A DNA stretch of 64,000 bases from Megaleporinus macrocephalus (taxonomy: Eukaryota > Chordata > Actinopteri > Characiformes > Anostomidae), in contig CM038716.1 in the NCBI GenBank assembly GCA_021613375.1, forward strand, positions 4,115,684-4,179,683, given 5' to 3'. The stretch's first letter is position 1. Each line of letters begins with the position of its first letter. A program made the position numbers and the translations under genes. The notes under the pieces are model-generated. The model saw only the letters and a list, made by a program, of their open reading frames with translations. It was not told the origin of the DNA and searched no databases. Below, piece after piece: positions 12,863 to 23,000 of the stretch.

Positions 12863-14500
12863 TATTTTGTTCTCTGTCTATAGTGGTTTTGGGGATCATG
12901 GGAGGGTCATGTGACGCTGAGCATTTAAGGCTACACCTGCTTGCACTCTGTTTGAAAAGTGATGAGGACAGCATGGGCCAAACCATGTCCACCTGCTGTA
13001 CTCTCTTGCTTGTTGAATTGCTGAGTGTGCTCCATCCGAATGATGCATATGTATCTGTGGGCTAGAGGTAAACAAGTGGCAATTAGTTCTAAATTCAGTT
13101 TTGAAGAGCCCACATACTGTAAAGTCACATCAAAGTATTTATATATATTTCATGTAATACCCCCCTCTGAGTTTGCTTTTAGGGGCATTAGAAGCTTCAG
13201 GCACCTGGTTCCCATCTCCACCACTGTGAAGCATTCCAACTTAGCCAGATTCTCTAGAATAGTGCATCACATGACCCTGAATTACTTTATTTACATCCTA
13301 ACTACTTTTATTATGCGTACATATTGAAGAATTGGTGGAACTTTAAATTCAGACTTGATTACATAGAGGTGGAAACAGTATTGAGCTCAGTGAAGACAAC
13401 ATTACAGGGGGAAGATCCACGTTGCCTTACACAGCAGAGTAATATTATAGGGTTTTATTACAAGAGCTTCAAACGTTAAATGTTAGATGTTTAGATGAGA
13501 ACTGACCAAACTTTCTGCTATGAGGTGAATGTATTTCTTTTTCTAGCCTGAAACGGCACTGAGATATACTTATGGTCTCTGTGAAAACTACAAACCTCAC
13601 TGAGATGGAAGACTCTGATATGATTATCTTTATAATCTTTTATAAATAACTCTGTCAAGGATGAACGCTCTGCTGTCGGAATTTCATTGTATTCCCGTTA
13701 ACAGCATTCCTCGTTTTCTCTACCAACATCTTCTTCAGTCTCTTCGCAGCCTCTGCCATAATGTCCATGCTGGGAATATCAAGCCAGCTTCTTAGAAGCT
13801 AGCTGAAGACCCATAGTCATTGGGGTGTGATGTGGCACCCTAAAGCGATTCCTGTGAGAAATCTAAGGAGGTCTCATGTTCGCTCCTCCAAAGCCACTAC
13901 AGCGGGCGTTCCAGGCCTGGAGCGTCAACGACAGAGAGACGAATTTCTCAATGTTTTAGATCAGATTACCATCAAAATGGCTGTGAAGAAACAGATTTGA
14001 GGCAAAACACTTGCTTAAATGTCGCCTACATTGAAATGGGAATGGGAATTTAGGCCTACTGTCAAAGGGGTCTAAGGGGTCAAACATTAAGCATTGTTGT
14101 TTACTTGTAGTCATAGTGATGAATTGATTTTGGGTCATAAATACACATGACTAAAGTGCATCTTAAGTGTATCTTAACAGCCACAGTGTTTTGTCAGTAC
14201 ACATGAAGGCTTGTTACTTTATCTTGGGGAAATATTTGTGAATGAGAGTGAGTCGCCTCCAACCCATTACCTGTAAAGTCAAAGGTAGTGTCCTGTTTTT
14301 AACCTCTACTCTTCATCAGCATCTGTTCTGAAGAACATGTGTTGACTCACGAACATGTATGTGTCCAGCGTTGGGCTGAATCCCAACTAGGCCGAGATGC
14401 CTTCCTTCCTCGCGGTGAAGTCCACCAGACAGGCAGAAGCTGAGGTAGTTTGTACTTCCAGAATTATATTATGTCAACTAAGAAGCCTGTCTTAATTGCT
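12863..14500. other. intergenic upstream of sst1.2, no gene seen
   Basis: No coding exon is supported. About 13455-13545 is similar to 15670-15760 inside the sst1.2 intron (ACTTTCTGCTA followed by a GATGAAT-like stretch), so it is probably an old repeat. The remainder looks single-copy. Confidence 0.5.
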
Positions 14501-14964
14501 CTGTGCTCCTCCTCGCTCTGCTACGCTCATACAGTACGCTTTATTAATGCTACTCGTGCGACGTTTGTACGAAAATTAGCTATCTAAATAAAGGTTGGCA
14601 GATTAAAGCTTGATCAGGGCAGAACAATGGAGCACGTCAGTCAAGCAGGCGCGGCCATCCAGCCGTCCTTTATGGAAACGTAAAGAAATTATACAGAGAA
14701 GCTCGCACTCAGAATCCATTAAGCCCGAGTTTGTGAAGCTTTTATCATTAATTAGGCCACTGTGCGCCTGCAGAGGAGACAAAGGTAGACGGCGCAGACA
14801 TTTCTCTGTTGTATTTGCCTTAGATTAGCCGGGAGGGCCTCGGCCCGTTCACGCAAATCGTTTTATTGTCCCTCTCCTTGTAAAGTCAATATTCCTCCGC
14901 TTGTGTTATCTTAATGAGAAGCCGGTGCCATTCGTGGAGAACGAGGAGGAATCTGGACGCTTTA
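14500..14964 (+). promoter_or_regulatory. distal promoter region of sst1.2 (candidate)
   Basis: This stretch is less repetitive and richer in CpG than its surroundings and lies 65 to 530 bp upstream of the TATA-like box. It contains homeodomain-type TAATTA at about 14749-14755 (TATCATTAATTAGGCC). Somatostatin promoters in other vertebrates use TAAT elements bound by PDX1 and related factors. The assignment is by position and motif only. Confidence 0.4.
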
Positions 14965-14972
14965 TGACATCA
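14965..14972 (+). promoter_or_regulatory. CRE-like site TGACATCA (sst1.2)
   Basis: One mismatch from the palindromic cAMP response element TGACGTCA. It lies 50 bp upstream of the TATA-like box, further than the CRE of sst1.1 or of mammalian SST. The lost CpG would be expected to weaken CREB binding. Function is inferred. Confidence 0.45.
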
Positions 14973-15002
14973 CATTCCACTCTCGCCCAGCAACGGGGGC
15001 AG

Positions 15003-15012
15003 CTGTCAGTCA
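15003..15012 (-). promoter_or_regulatory. PBX/PREP-like site CTGTCAGTCA (sst1.2)
   Basis: The reverse complement TGACTGACAG differs by one base from the PBX-PREP/MEIS composite TGATTGACAG. A site of this type is known in the rat somatostatin promoter (UE-A). Here it lies 10 bp upstream of the TATA-like box, the position the CRE occupies in sst1.1. Motif match only. Confidence 0.4.
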
Positions 15013-15022
15013 CACGGCCGAC

Positions 15023-15030
15023 TTTAAAAG
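15023..15030 (+). promoter_or_regulatory. TATA-like box of sst1.2
   Basis: TTTAAAAG lies 106 bp upstream of the ATG. Vertebrate somatostatin genes use a variant TATA box of this type. It predicts transcription start near 15050-15060 and a 5' UTR of about 80 nt with no upstream ATG. Confidence 0.65.
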
Positions 15031-15135
15031 CCGAGCTGCACGGGGGTCCCAGAACCAGAACCGCAGCTAGCTCTCCGCAGCGCCTGTCAGAACAACCCCC
15101 TGGAAAAAGAAGCCAATCCAAGACCTGAGAGGAAG

Positions 15136-17887
15136 ATGAGGGCTTATGTGCTGCAATGCTGTCTGGTCCTGCTGGGTTTGTCTCTGGTGTTATGCGGCGC
15201 CGCCGCCTCCTCCCAGCCGGACCTGGACCTGGACTTGGACGTGGACCTCAACCCCCGTGCCCGCAGACTTCTGCAAAGAGCCCGTGCCTTTGGCATGGCA
15301 TCACAGGTTAGAACCAATGCATACGTAGACACATCCACATATACATGCCAAAACAACAGGCAGGAGCCATCCAGGTGAGTCTGACAGGTGAGTGCATCAT
15401 CAATAGTCAGGCAAGCTGATCTCTGTATCTGCAGCGTACAGTCATGTAGCATGGATGATAATCTTGACAGGTTTTCCTGAAACCTCTGCCCCCATCATGG
15501 GGGGTTTCTATTCTTTTCCATAAGAATGATTGTCAATGCTACTTGACTGTATGCTGTAGTGTTTTCTATGTAGCTTAAATAGAGATTAGGTTGAAAAGAG
15601 CCAGAGTACTACTTTAACTGAGATGGTATCAGGATGCTGAGGCCTGCCTTATTCTATAAAGCATGTGTTACTGGAGCTTCGAACGTTCAAGGCTTATTTG
15701 ATGTGAGATTGACGAAGACTGATCAGACTTTCTGCTAAGAGATGAATTTGTTTCTTTGTTTCATTGCTATTCTTCACTGCAGTATGTTATTACACATGTT
15801 TAGTGAGTGGGATGCTAGATCATTTCATAAGAGGAGCCCTGCTTCTTGCCATGTGTACATCCATCTAGAGTGTGATTAGAAACCAGTGGTTCCCAAAATG
15901 TTCCTCATTGTGCTCCATTCATATCTCATGGTGAACATTCATGGGGGGGCAGTTTGAGAACTTCTTGAACTAAACTACACAGGAGCAAAGTTACAGTTAT
16001 ATATAAGCCTATTAGTAACTAAACACAAAGCCTAGCAGTAACTCCTGCATCTCCTGACCTCAGAAATACATGTAACCCTGCTTCGGAATACCTCCTATTG
16101 CCTCATTTGACAACCTCGTAAGTGGCTAAACGGAAATGCTCAGTAACCAGAAGATGTTTCTGCTCGTTCTGACTCCTGTCAGAGGTGGCTATATCACTCA
16201 TCTCACATTTTAAACCCTCACAGCTTCTGCAAGTGGCCAGTTGATCATAACAAGTATGATTCAGGCTGCTTTATGATTCAGTCATTGCTCCTCGTATTAG
16301 CGTATATCTGTGCAGATGTCAGTCAATCTGCTCCCAGGCTGATGGCTCAACCGACGGCCACTTGCTTTCCCCGGTCGAGAGAATTCAGGACTTCAGAGTT
16401 GTTTGACCTAAATATCAGAAACAACCACAGAAATTGAGATCTGTGGTGCAAAGTCAAAGCAGTTTTATAGATAGATGGGGACAAGTTTTAGTATGTCTGA
16501 CTCTTATTGGCATTACCAAAAAATATTTATTGAGAGAGAGATGCTAAATCATTTCATAACAAAGAGAAGCCTTTACCTGCTTCCTGCAAAGAATATGTCC
16601 ACATCTAGAGCTCGATTAGGAACCAGTGGGTCTCGAAATGGTCCTCATTGTGCTTGTGTATGTATGTGACATAGTTTATTTGTTTATGTTATTTGAATCC
16701 CCATTAGCTCCTATAACGATAGCAGCTATTCTTCCTGGGCTCCATGTATATTGCAAATGTATACAAAAGAAGAATATACATTATCCATACACAACAAAAA
16801 TTTTTTTTTGATGTATATTTCAAATGTATATTCCATTATAATCCCAATACCCTCACTATTCCCCTTGAAATATATTTCCCTAATCTACTTTTTAACTTTT
16901 ATTTACCTACTTTTAACCTTTATTTAATAGTTATAGTGAATAGTCAGAGTGGTCAAATTGAGGACCTCTTGAACTAAACTGCACAGGAGCAGTTATATGT
17001 GTATATATGTGTATATGTAATGTTTTGGAAGTCAAAGCAGTTTTACATGTAATATTCAAAAATTTAGTATGTCTGTCTATTTTTCTCTTCATAGTGTTAC
17101 CAAAAAAAACAAAACAAGAAACACTGTTTAAAACTATTAAATCTATAAATCTTGGCAGTGAAATATGGTAAAAACTGTACAACAAATCCAAACAAACATG
17201 AAGGTTCTTAGTTTAAAAGCTTATTAACATACCATCTCCTGTGAAGTTGTCCAAAATGGCAACTTCACAGGAGATGCCATCAACAGTCTTGCTTTTTAAT
17301 GCAAGTTAATGGAACCAGAAGTTTTTCCAAGCTATTTTGGAGCGTTTCTATTGGAAGTCCATTAACCATGAAATTGTCCCACAATGTAAACATTAGCTGC
17401 TGCGTTTACATGATGCAGAAAAATAAATATCACCAAAAAACAGAGATGCAGGTTTTTCTTTGGGCAGTGATGATATAAGTTTAAAGAACTGTCCCCAGGT
17501 TTGACTCCACGCTAGCTGTTGTATGGATCCACTGAATTTCATCTACAGTAGATGTATATAATTATAACCGTATATAATATAAACGAGCATTCCTTGTGAA
17601 GAGGTTTGGAAATGATTAAGCTAACGCACAGATCACAATGTGAGAGGAATCTAATGTGTGTCCTTTATGTTTTTAAGGACTGGAGGAAGAGAGAGATGGA
17701 AGACTTGCTAGCCCAGCTCACGCTGCCAGAATCCGAGTTCCAGGAGAGCGAGATCACCAGCCTGGGGGCCAAACAAGATGTCCGAGTGGAACTGGAGCGG
17801 TCAGCGGAGAACCCCAACAACCTGCCCCCTCGAGAGCGCAAAGCAGGCTGCAAGAACTTCTACTGGAAAGGTTTCACCTCCTGCTGA
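15136..17887 (+). CDS. sst1.2: preprosomatostatin, [Tyr7,Gly10]-SS-14 type (PSS-II / SS3), two exons
   Basis: The coding sequence joins 15136-15306 (57 codons) to 17678-17887 (69 codons plus TGA), giving 126 aa. The phase-0 intron follows a CAG glutamine codon, the conserved site in vertebrate somatostatin genes. Residues 1 to about 24 form a signal peptide with a hydrophobic core (CLVLLGLSLVLC). The propeptide has an acidic Asp-Leu repeat (residues 29-37) and LLQRARAF. Exon 2 has the EDLLAQL helix, a monobasic Arg98 followed by a 28-residue SS-28 (SAENPNNLPPRERK then the hormone), and Arg111-Lys112 before the C-terminal hormone AGCKNFYWKGFTSC (Cys115 and Cys126 form the ring). Tyr7 and Gly10 mark the fish PSS-II class. 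The product is a secreted neuroendocrine peptide acting on somatostatin receptors; PSS-II peptides are known from fish pancreas and brain. Acceptor TTTTTAAG at 17677 is acceptable; donor GTTAGA is weak. Kozak AAGATGA. Intron 2371 bp. Confidence 0.97.
15374..15393 (+). promoter_or_regulatory. two consensus cryptic splice donors in sst1.2 intron 1
   Basis: CCAG/GTGAGT (GT at 15375) and ACAG/GTGAGT (GT at 15388) lie 68 and 81 nt downstream of the coding donor CAG/GTTAGA at 15307. Both fit the U1 consensus better. The first would shift the frame and the second would retain an in-frame TGA at 15376-15378. Either would prevent hormone production. Confidence 0.5.
15820..16000 (+). repeat. intron repeat, copy A
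   Basis: Blocks such as GATGCTAGATCATTTCATAA, CCAGTGGTTCCCAAAATG, CCTCATTGTGCT and TCTTGAACTAAACTACACAG recur in the same order at 16535-16995. The segment is therefore duplicated inside the sst1.2 intron. Confidence 0.7.
16535..16995 (+). repeat. intron repeat, copy B, interrupted by an insertion
   Basis: Same blocks as 15820-16000 (GATGCTAAATCATTTCATAA, CCAGTGGGTCTCGAAATGG, CCTCATTGTGCT, TCTTGAACTAAACTGCACAG). The copy is split by about 290 bp (16660-16950), which carries a common teleost repeat fragment (CCCCATTAGCTCCTATAACG, then ATTCTTCCTGGGCTCCA) and AT-rich DNA. Confidence 0.65.
17234..17275. repeat. perfect hairpin at the start of a dispersed repeat
   Basis: ATCTCCTGTGAAGTTG at 17234-17249 is exactly complementary to CAACTTCACAGGAGAT at 17260-17275, with a 10-nt loop. 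One more C-G pair extends the stem to 17 bp. It forms the left end of a copy of the TTCTATTGGTCCATTCATCA family. Confidence 0.85.
17276..17480 (+). repeat. dispersed TTCTATTGGTCCATTCATCA family copy in sst1.2 intron
   Basis: Shows AAGTTAATGGAACCAGAAGT, TTTTGGAGCGTTTCTATTGG, ACAATGTAAAC, AGCTGCTGCG and a final GGGCAGTGATGATAT, in the family order. It ends about 200 bp before the exon 2 acceptor. Confidence 0.75.
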
Positions 17888-18019
17888 TGGCCCGCTCACA
17901 TGTCACCCCCTCCCTGCTCATCGCCCTGCCCCTACGATGGGGCCAATGAGGTCAAATCAAGAGCCGATTGATTCTGCAAATCAGTCGACTGAATAATATT
18001 GTAACTTTGTAATTTATTG

Positions 18020-18025
18020 AATAAA
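18020..18025 (+). terminator. polyadenylation signal of sst1.2
   Basis: AATAAA 132 bp after the stop codon, followed within 30 nt by a T/G-rich stretch (TTTGTTTGATTGT) that suits a downstream element. The predicted 3' UTR is about 155 nt, short as in other somatostatin mRNAs. Confidence 0.8.
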
Positions 18026-18214
18026 GACGAATGCTTTGTTTGATTGTAAGACACTTTGTGTAGACGTGTGCATGAGTTTCTTGTTAAACCATTTAAAGTG
18101 CGTTACTGAACGTTTTTCTTTCCTTGACATCAAAACAAGCAGAAATGGCTGGAAAGCATAGAGTCTCAGTGTAAGTCATATTGATGTTATCACATCTGAG
18201 AACACCAATAATAA

Positions 18215-18700
18215 ACAGTACTGTGCAAAGGTTTTAGGCACTTGATGCCATTATCATATATAACACTCTTTTTAGTAAATATTCAAATAGTATTAAAATA
18301 GTAAGTAGTGCTTTTACATATGTTATAACCCTTTCCAAGCTTTCCATTGTGAAAAAAACCCCAGTATTATTATTAGTTCTCATCTAATACCTGCTTTGAC
18401 TGCTCAGTACTTCATTAAGCTAAATCAAGATTGCTGCTGAAGGAACTGAACACATTCATACAGTGTGTGGGGCGTCCAGGAGAAATCTGGAACTACACTT
18501 TGTTCTTCAAACTGGAGCTCAAGATATGATCTACTTCTTCCACAATAAGATATTCATGATACTTTGTATTGTATGTATGATTATTTACATCTGTTCTAAT
18601 GAGATCTGCTATAGTTACTGGTGAACATACACTTATTGCTTGGGTAAAGGCTTTTAAACAATCTGCTCAGGTGCCTCAGACCTTTGCACAGTGGTGTACA
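18215..18700. mobile_element. TIR element, TGTGCAAAGG family, copy 1
   Basis: The left end ACTGTGCAAAGGTTTTAGGC and the right end (reverse complement CACTGTGCAAAGGTCTGAGG) are inverted repeats about 485 bp apart. The interior has no coding sequence but has long blocks shared with 47400-47822 and 63600-63880, such as TTCATTAAGCTAAATCAAGA and TGCTGCTGAAGGAACTGAA. It looks like a non-autonomous mariner-type element. Confidence 0.8.
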
Positions 18701-18839
18701 GTGGTGTTCTGTGCTTTGCTTGAGCAAAACCAATGAAGAGCTTGACAAGTACCTGAATCGGTTAAACTAGGCCTGAACTTTTGCTTCTCCAGAACACACA
18801 TGCCAAGGTGGACACCTGGGAACGTGCCACTGTCTGGTA

Positions 18840-19460
18840 AAGCAAGTTTAACCAAGTATCCGTCGTCTAGTTCTGTGGAGCCAACCTCGGGCCCTTTCAC
18901 GGCTGGCCGGTTAGCGAGAGGTGTATGTGGGATACTGACAGCCGCATTAGCATGATTAGTGATAATTAGCGCAGGACGTGAGGGACCCCTCCATTTGGCT
19001 AAAGACCGAGAGATGCCTTGCCTAACCACATGATTAAGAGTGACGGAGAGCAGCGGAGGGAAAGATGGATGGCGAGATTGCAAGGGAGCGAATGAGGGTG
19101 AGCGATCCCGGTCCCAGCACGTCATTAACGCTCAACCATAGCAACGTCTGGCCGCGTTAGGGAAGGCGTTAACGGACGTGGAAAACCAATCAGCCGCGAG
19201 GTGTGTAGACAAATGGGACACACACACAGGCGCGCATCAGTCTGATGTATTTCTCATCAGTGTGTTATTGGCTGTGAAAGCTGCGCCGGGCGTAGCGCTC
19301 CGTCTCCAGAGGCTCACGCAGAGATGTGCTGGAAAAGCCAGTTAGTCAGCAGTAATTGTTATTTAATTATGCTCCTGAAAGCAGCGCAAATATTTAGACT
19401 CATCTGGTCTGTTTGATTAACAACCTTGAGGAGAGACTCTGCCAGGCATTAAAAACGGCT
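18840..19460. promoter_or_regulatory. candidate conserved noncoding element 3' of sst1.2
   Basis: A stretch that looks unique and has balanced base composition among repeats. It includes clustered homeodomain-type motifs (GCATTAGCATGATTAGTGA, then GATAATTAGCG at about 18940-18972), an RFX X-box-like CAACCATAGCAAC at 19133-19145, CCAATCAG, and TAATTGTTATTTAATTATGC near 19350-19370. One open frame on the minus strand overlaps it but runs into the neighbouring TIR element and has no domain. Enhancer function is a guess. Confidence 0.35.
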
Positions 19461-19719
19461 TTCCACTGAGATGTTTACAAAGCAGCAGAGCAGGCGTTTT
19501 GTTCTCCTCCTGGGCGTTAATGTGTGTGTGTTAGTGTTAGTGTGTGTTTGCATGTGTGTGTGTGCGAGCGCCTTCATATGTCCACCTTAATAGAATGCAC
19601 TAGTCCGTAAGACCGCATACACTTACCTAGAAACTTAGCCAGCAAACCTGCTATACAAACTACCAACTGTTTTCTTACAATCTATACAGTGTCTTGCTTG
19701 CTTACTGTAATGTCTAGCA

Positions 19720-20628
19720 CAGGGGTTCCCAACCTTTTGCAACCCAAGGCCCACTTAACCCACCCCAAAACTTTCCACGGCCCCCCAGAATATTGTATAT
19801 TGCCATTTAAAACCAAATACACTCCAACCATCCATACAACCTGTGAAACTGACTGCATAATCACACAACAAAAGAAACGAACCATTTACAGCACTTTTAG
19901 TCACTCACCTAATGAGATGGCTGATGTTGTTTGCCAGCTAACAAGTGGTGGATGTCAGGTTGAAGTGCAAAAAGGAGCAAACGGAGGTCTGGCTCAACAT
20001 TAAGCCTGTTCCTGTATTTGGTCCAGCCTTTCCAGCCTTTGCTATAAGCTGCATAACACAGTAGGAAGCCTCAGTAGCTTTAGCATTATCGGTTCCAGAG
20101 CAAGCCTGGTCTTCTAAGTTTGTTCTCAAAAGATTCCACAGGTTTAGACGCATACTCGCTGTGTTTAGTCTCCAAATGTTGACGTAACTTGGTTGGCTTC
20201 AACGCTTCATTTGCCAAGACCTCCGTGTACACAGCGCAGAGCGGTAGCGGCTCGTTTTCTGTTCCTGTGCTTGTGAAGCCTAGCGCTAGCTACTGACTAC
20301 TGCTGTATTTTCTTCTTTTCCATTTATGCTTGTATTTCTTGGTTCTCTCAGTAAGAGATACAGTGGCTTCACTTGTAGATGGTCCAGCTTCAGGGTCTTT
20401 TGTTGTCAAAGACCCTGTTTTTAACCATTTATCCATGATGTGTACACAAGACAACAGCTTCACTCAGACTGAAGTAGCTAACTAACTAGCTAGTTAATGC
20501 ACTAGCTAGTGCTGCGTCTCATGTGACTGTACTACGCCAAACCAATCAAAGAACTCAAACTAAACACGGTTTGTTTCGCAAATAAACGAGACTTTTGGCC
20601 CCTTTGGCCCACAGGTTGAAAACCACTG
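19720..20628 (-). mobile_element. hAT element, internally deleted, with BED-finger transposase remnant
   Basis: Inverted ends are CAGGGGTTCCCAACCTTTTG at the left and, in reverse complement, CAGTGGTTTTCAACCTGTGG at the right. The 8-mer GTCTAGCA is duplicated exactly at 19712-19719 and 20629-20636, as expected for hAT. The minus strand across about 20114-20243 reads LANEALKPTKLRQHLETKHS followed by EYASKP, the Leu-Lys-His-Leu...Lys-His pattern of the BED zinc finger of ZBED/Charlie-like hAT transposases. Further fragments (SYCVMQLIAKAGK) follow in another frame. At 909 bp it lacks the catalytic core and cannot be autonomous. Confidence 0.88.
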
Positions 20629-20718
20629 GTCTAGCACATACCAGACAACAGCCTCTGTTCACAGTCACAGGTCACGAACAATATACTATAGAGCCAAATG
20701 ACCAGCTAGTCAATCCCA

Positions 20719-20720
<2 letters not shown>

Positions 20721-20766
<46 letters not shown>
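20721..20766. repeat. (CA)n microsatellite
   Basis: About 23 uninterrupted AC dinucleotides. Confidence 0.98.
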
Positions 20767-20768
<2 letters not shown>

Positions 20769-22540
20769 GCTACTGGACGCTACCTGTCATCCGCTTTCTT
20801 GTCCTGAAAGTTACATTCATGTTCTACAGGATCCCATCCACAGGAACCATGCGTCCATCTATTCTGAATAAATAAGAAATAACACTGTCACTGAAAGTCA
20901 CTGTAGCTTCAAAGTAGCCTAGTGAAAAAGACTATATGAAATTAGTCTTACCTTAAAAACTTGACCACAAAGGTTTAGGCTGACTTTCTTGTGCTTTCCT
21001 CCTCCCAGTCACCCACGATGTTGAAAGGCGATGTTCGGCTTTCAACCAGGACATCACAAAATGAACAAAATATAAGCTGAGTTCAAAAAGCAGGCAAACT
21101 TTTGAACCCACAGTTAATTAATACTGCTCACCTGTCCACCCACACTGTAAAACATGTATTTTAGTTATTTAAACCAGTGTGATACTTTAAATGTGGTTTA
21201 CAGTGTATGCTATGTGTTCAGTCAGAGTATGTATCTCTATCTAGTACAAACAGGTTTAAGTCCTCTTGCTCTCAAACACTGCCATAAACAAGTGCCAGTG
21301 CTGATACCTAGAGAAAAGACAACAAAATAAAAAAGTTAGACACAGAGCGATACCTAGCAAGACAGGAACACCTACAGAGAAGAGAATAAATACAATACTA
21401 CATACAGTATAAGTGTCATATTTAACTAGTATTCATAGAAGAGTTATGCAGCTGTGCTTAAGTGCAATTATGATTCATACCAATACTTCAGTAGTAATTC
21501 TTCACTTCTACAGCCACCAGAGTATGAAGCTTTTAGTTTTATGTTAAAATTTTATATTCCACCTTAAAACACATTCACCCTTCCACCTTAAAATGGCACG
21601 TACGTTACATTGAGTCTCAGTAGAGATGTATTTTATGAGTTGTATACATTTCTTCTCATGCTGTGCAGACATTACAAACAGCCCACGTACAACTAAACCC
21701 GGATTCCTACTCGAATGTTCTGTTAGGGTTTTAATCCACCTTAAAAGCCAAAAACATTAAGTTCCTAAACAGTATATCTTTAAAGCACATCTCCTAAAGC
21801 CCCCCCAAGTAAATCACACCCTGCTTTTCACCAATCTCTGGCAACATTGTGCACATTTTCTGATCCACTGCTGAGCTAAAACTTATTCCAAAGATTGATG
21901 CTAAGCTATGATGACACAACTGGATAAACCTGTTTGCCACAGCGCCACCCTGAGGCAGAACACTGCTGCAGTTTAAACATGTCTCTTTCCAGTAATCCCA
22001 CATTTACTGCGCATGGTACTTTAGTTATGTCGTTTAGACTGAAGCTTTTATTATTTTATAAGTCGTATCACGGTAGGGGGTAAGTTTTGTATAATGCAAT
22101 AAAAAAAAGAATATATAATATCTTAAAGAATTGACTTTACCACATTTAAACTAATGTTCGCAGACCTAGACATGCTTTCTCAGAAATGGCCATGGGTGCC
22201 CTGGTGAGGAACCTTTATCTTTATTATCTTTATCCTTAAGATAAAAAAAAATACTCAAGTACAAATACTTGAAACATGCACTTACAGTACAGTACTCAAG
22301 AGAAGATACTTCTTAACTGTCCACCCTGAAAAGTCTTCTGTGTTTTGAATGAGCGCCCATGGAGGGTGAAAAATAATATTGAAACCTATTCTCCATATGT
22401 ACCTCCAAATTATATATGAAGGTACATATTACAGCAGCAACCTGTTTTAAAATATATTTTTTTTCTCTGAATATTATTATACAGTGAATTTATATAAAAA
22501 TCAGAAAACAATACACAGCCAGGCCACATTATTATAACCC
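20767..22540. other. intergenic, no gene seen
   Basis: No supported exon or named repeat. It contains short AT-rich blocks and a GC-poor stretch up to a Tc1-like fragment. About 21930-21955 has GCGCCACCCTGAGGCAG, loosely like a CTCF site, but not convincing. Confidence 0.5.
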
Positions 22541-22544
22541 AAGG

Positions 22545-23000
22545 GTGGCAGAGTGTAAGTGGCTGTGTTATGGTTTGGGAAATGTTTTCATGGTATTCTC
22601 TCTGGGACCACCCATCCATGTGGAAGCCACTCTCAACCGATTAGGGTCTGAATCCATCCTTGCAGATCACGTACACCTGTACATGCTGATTGTCTTCCCT
22701 GGGTTGGATGGAATCTTCCAGCAAGACAATGTGATGTGTCACACGACAAGAAATGTCCCACATTGGTTAGAGGAGGTGATCAAGAGATGGTCCCCTTTTT
22801 CCTCATGAACTTAAACCCCATTGAGCATTTGTAGGACCACCTCGATGGTGGTGTTCTCTCTTTGGATCTCTCCCCATGTGCCCTCCTGCAGCTGTGGGAT
22901 GCACTGCTGTCAGCATGGCTTCAGATACCTGTGACAACCTACCAGAACCTGATTGAGTGTCCCAGCCTGCCCGTGCTGCACATGGTGTTTCTCTGGATAT
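22545..23000 (+). mobile_element. Tc1-like transposase remnant
   Basis: The plus strand reads degenerate transposase blocks. FSLGPPIHVEATLNRLG leads to LADHVHLYMLIVFPG, then GIFQQDNVMCHTT (second catalytic Asp in QQDN), all within 22545-22790. In another frame comes LNPIEHL followed by a stop and DHLDGG, and LLQLWDALLSAWLQIPVTTY near 22890-22950. The order matches the C-terminal half of a Tc1 transposase. Stops and frameshifts make it a pseudogene. Confidence 0.82.

Noticed and set aside
18676..19125. 149-codon minus-strand open frame 3' of sst1.2
   Set aside because: Runs into a transposable-element end, shows no known domain or conserved motif, and overlaps a stretch better read as noncoding.
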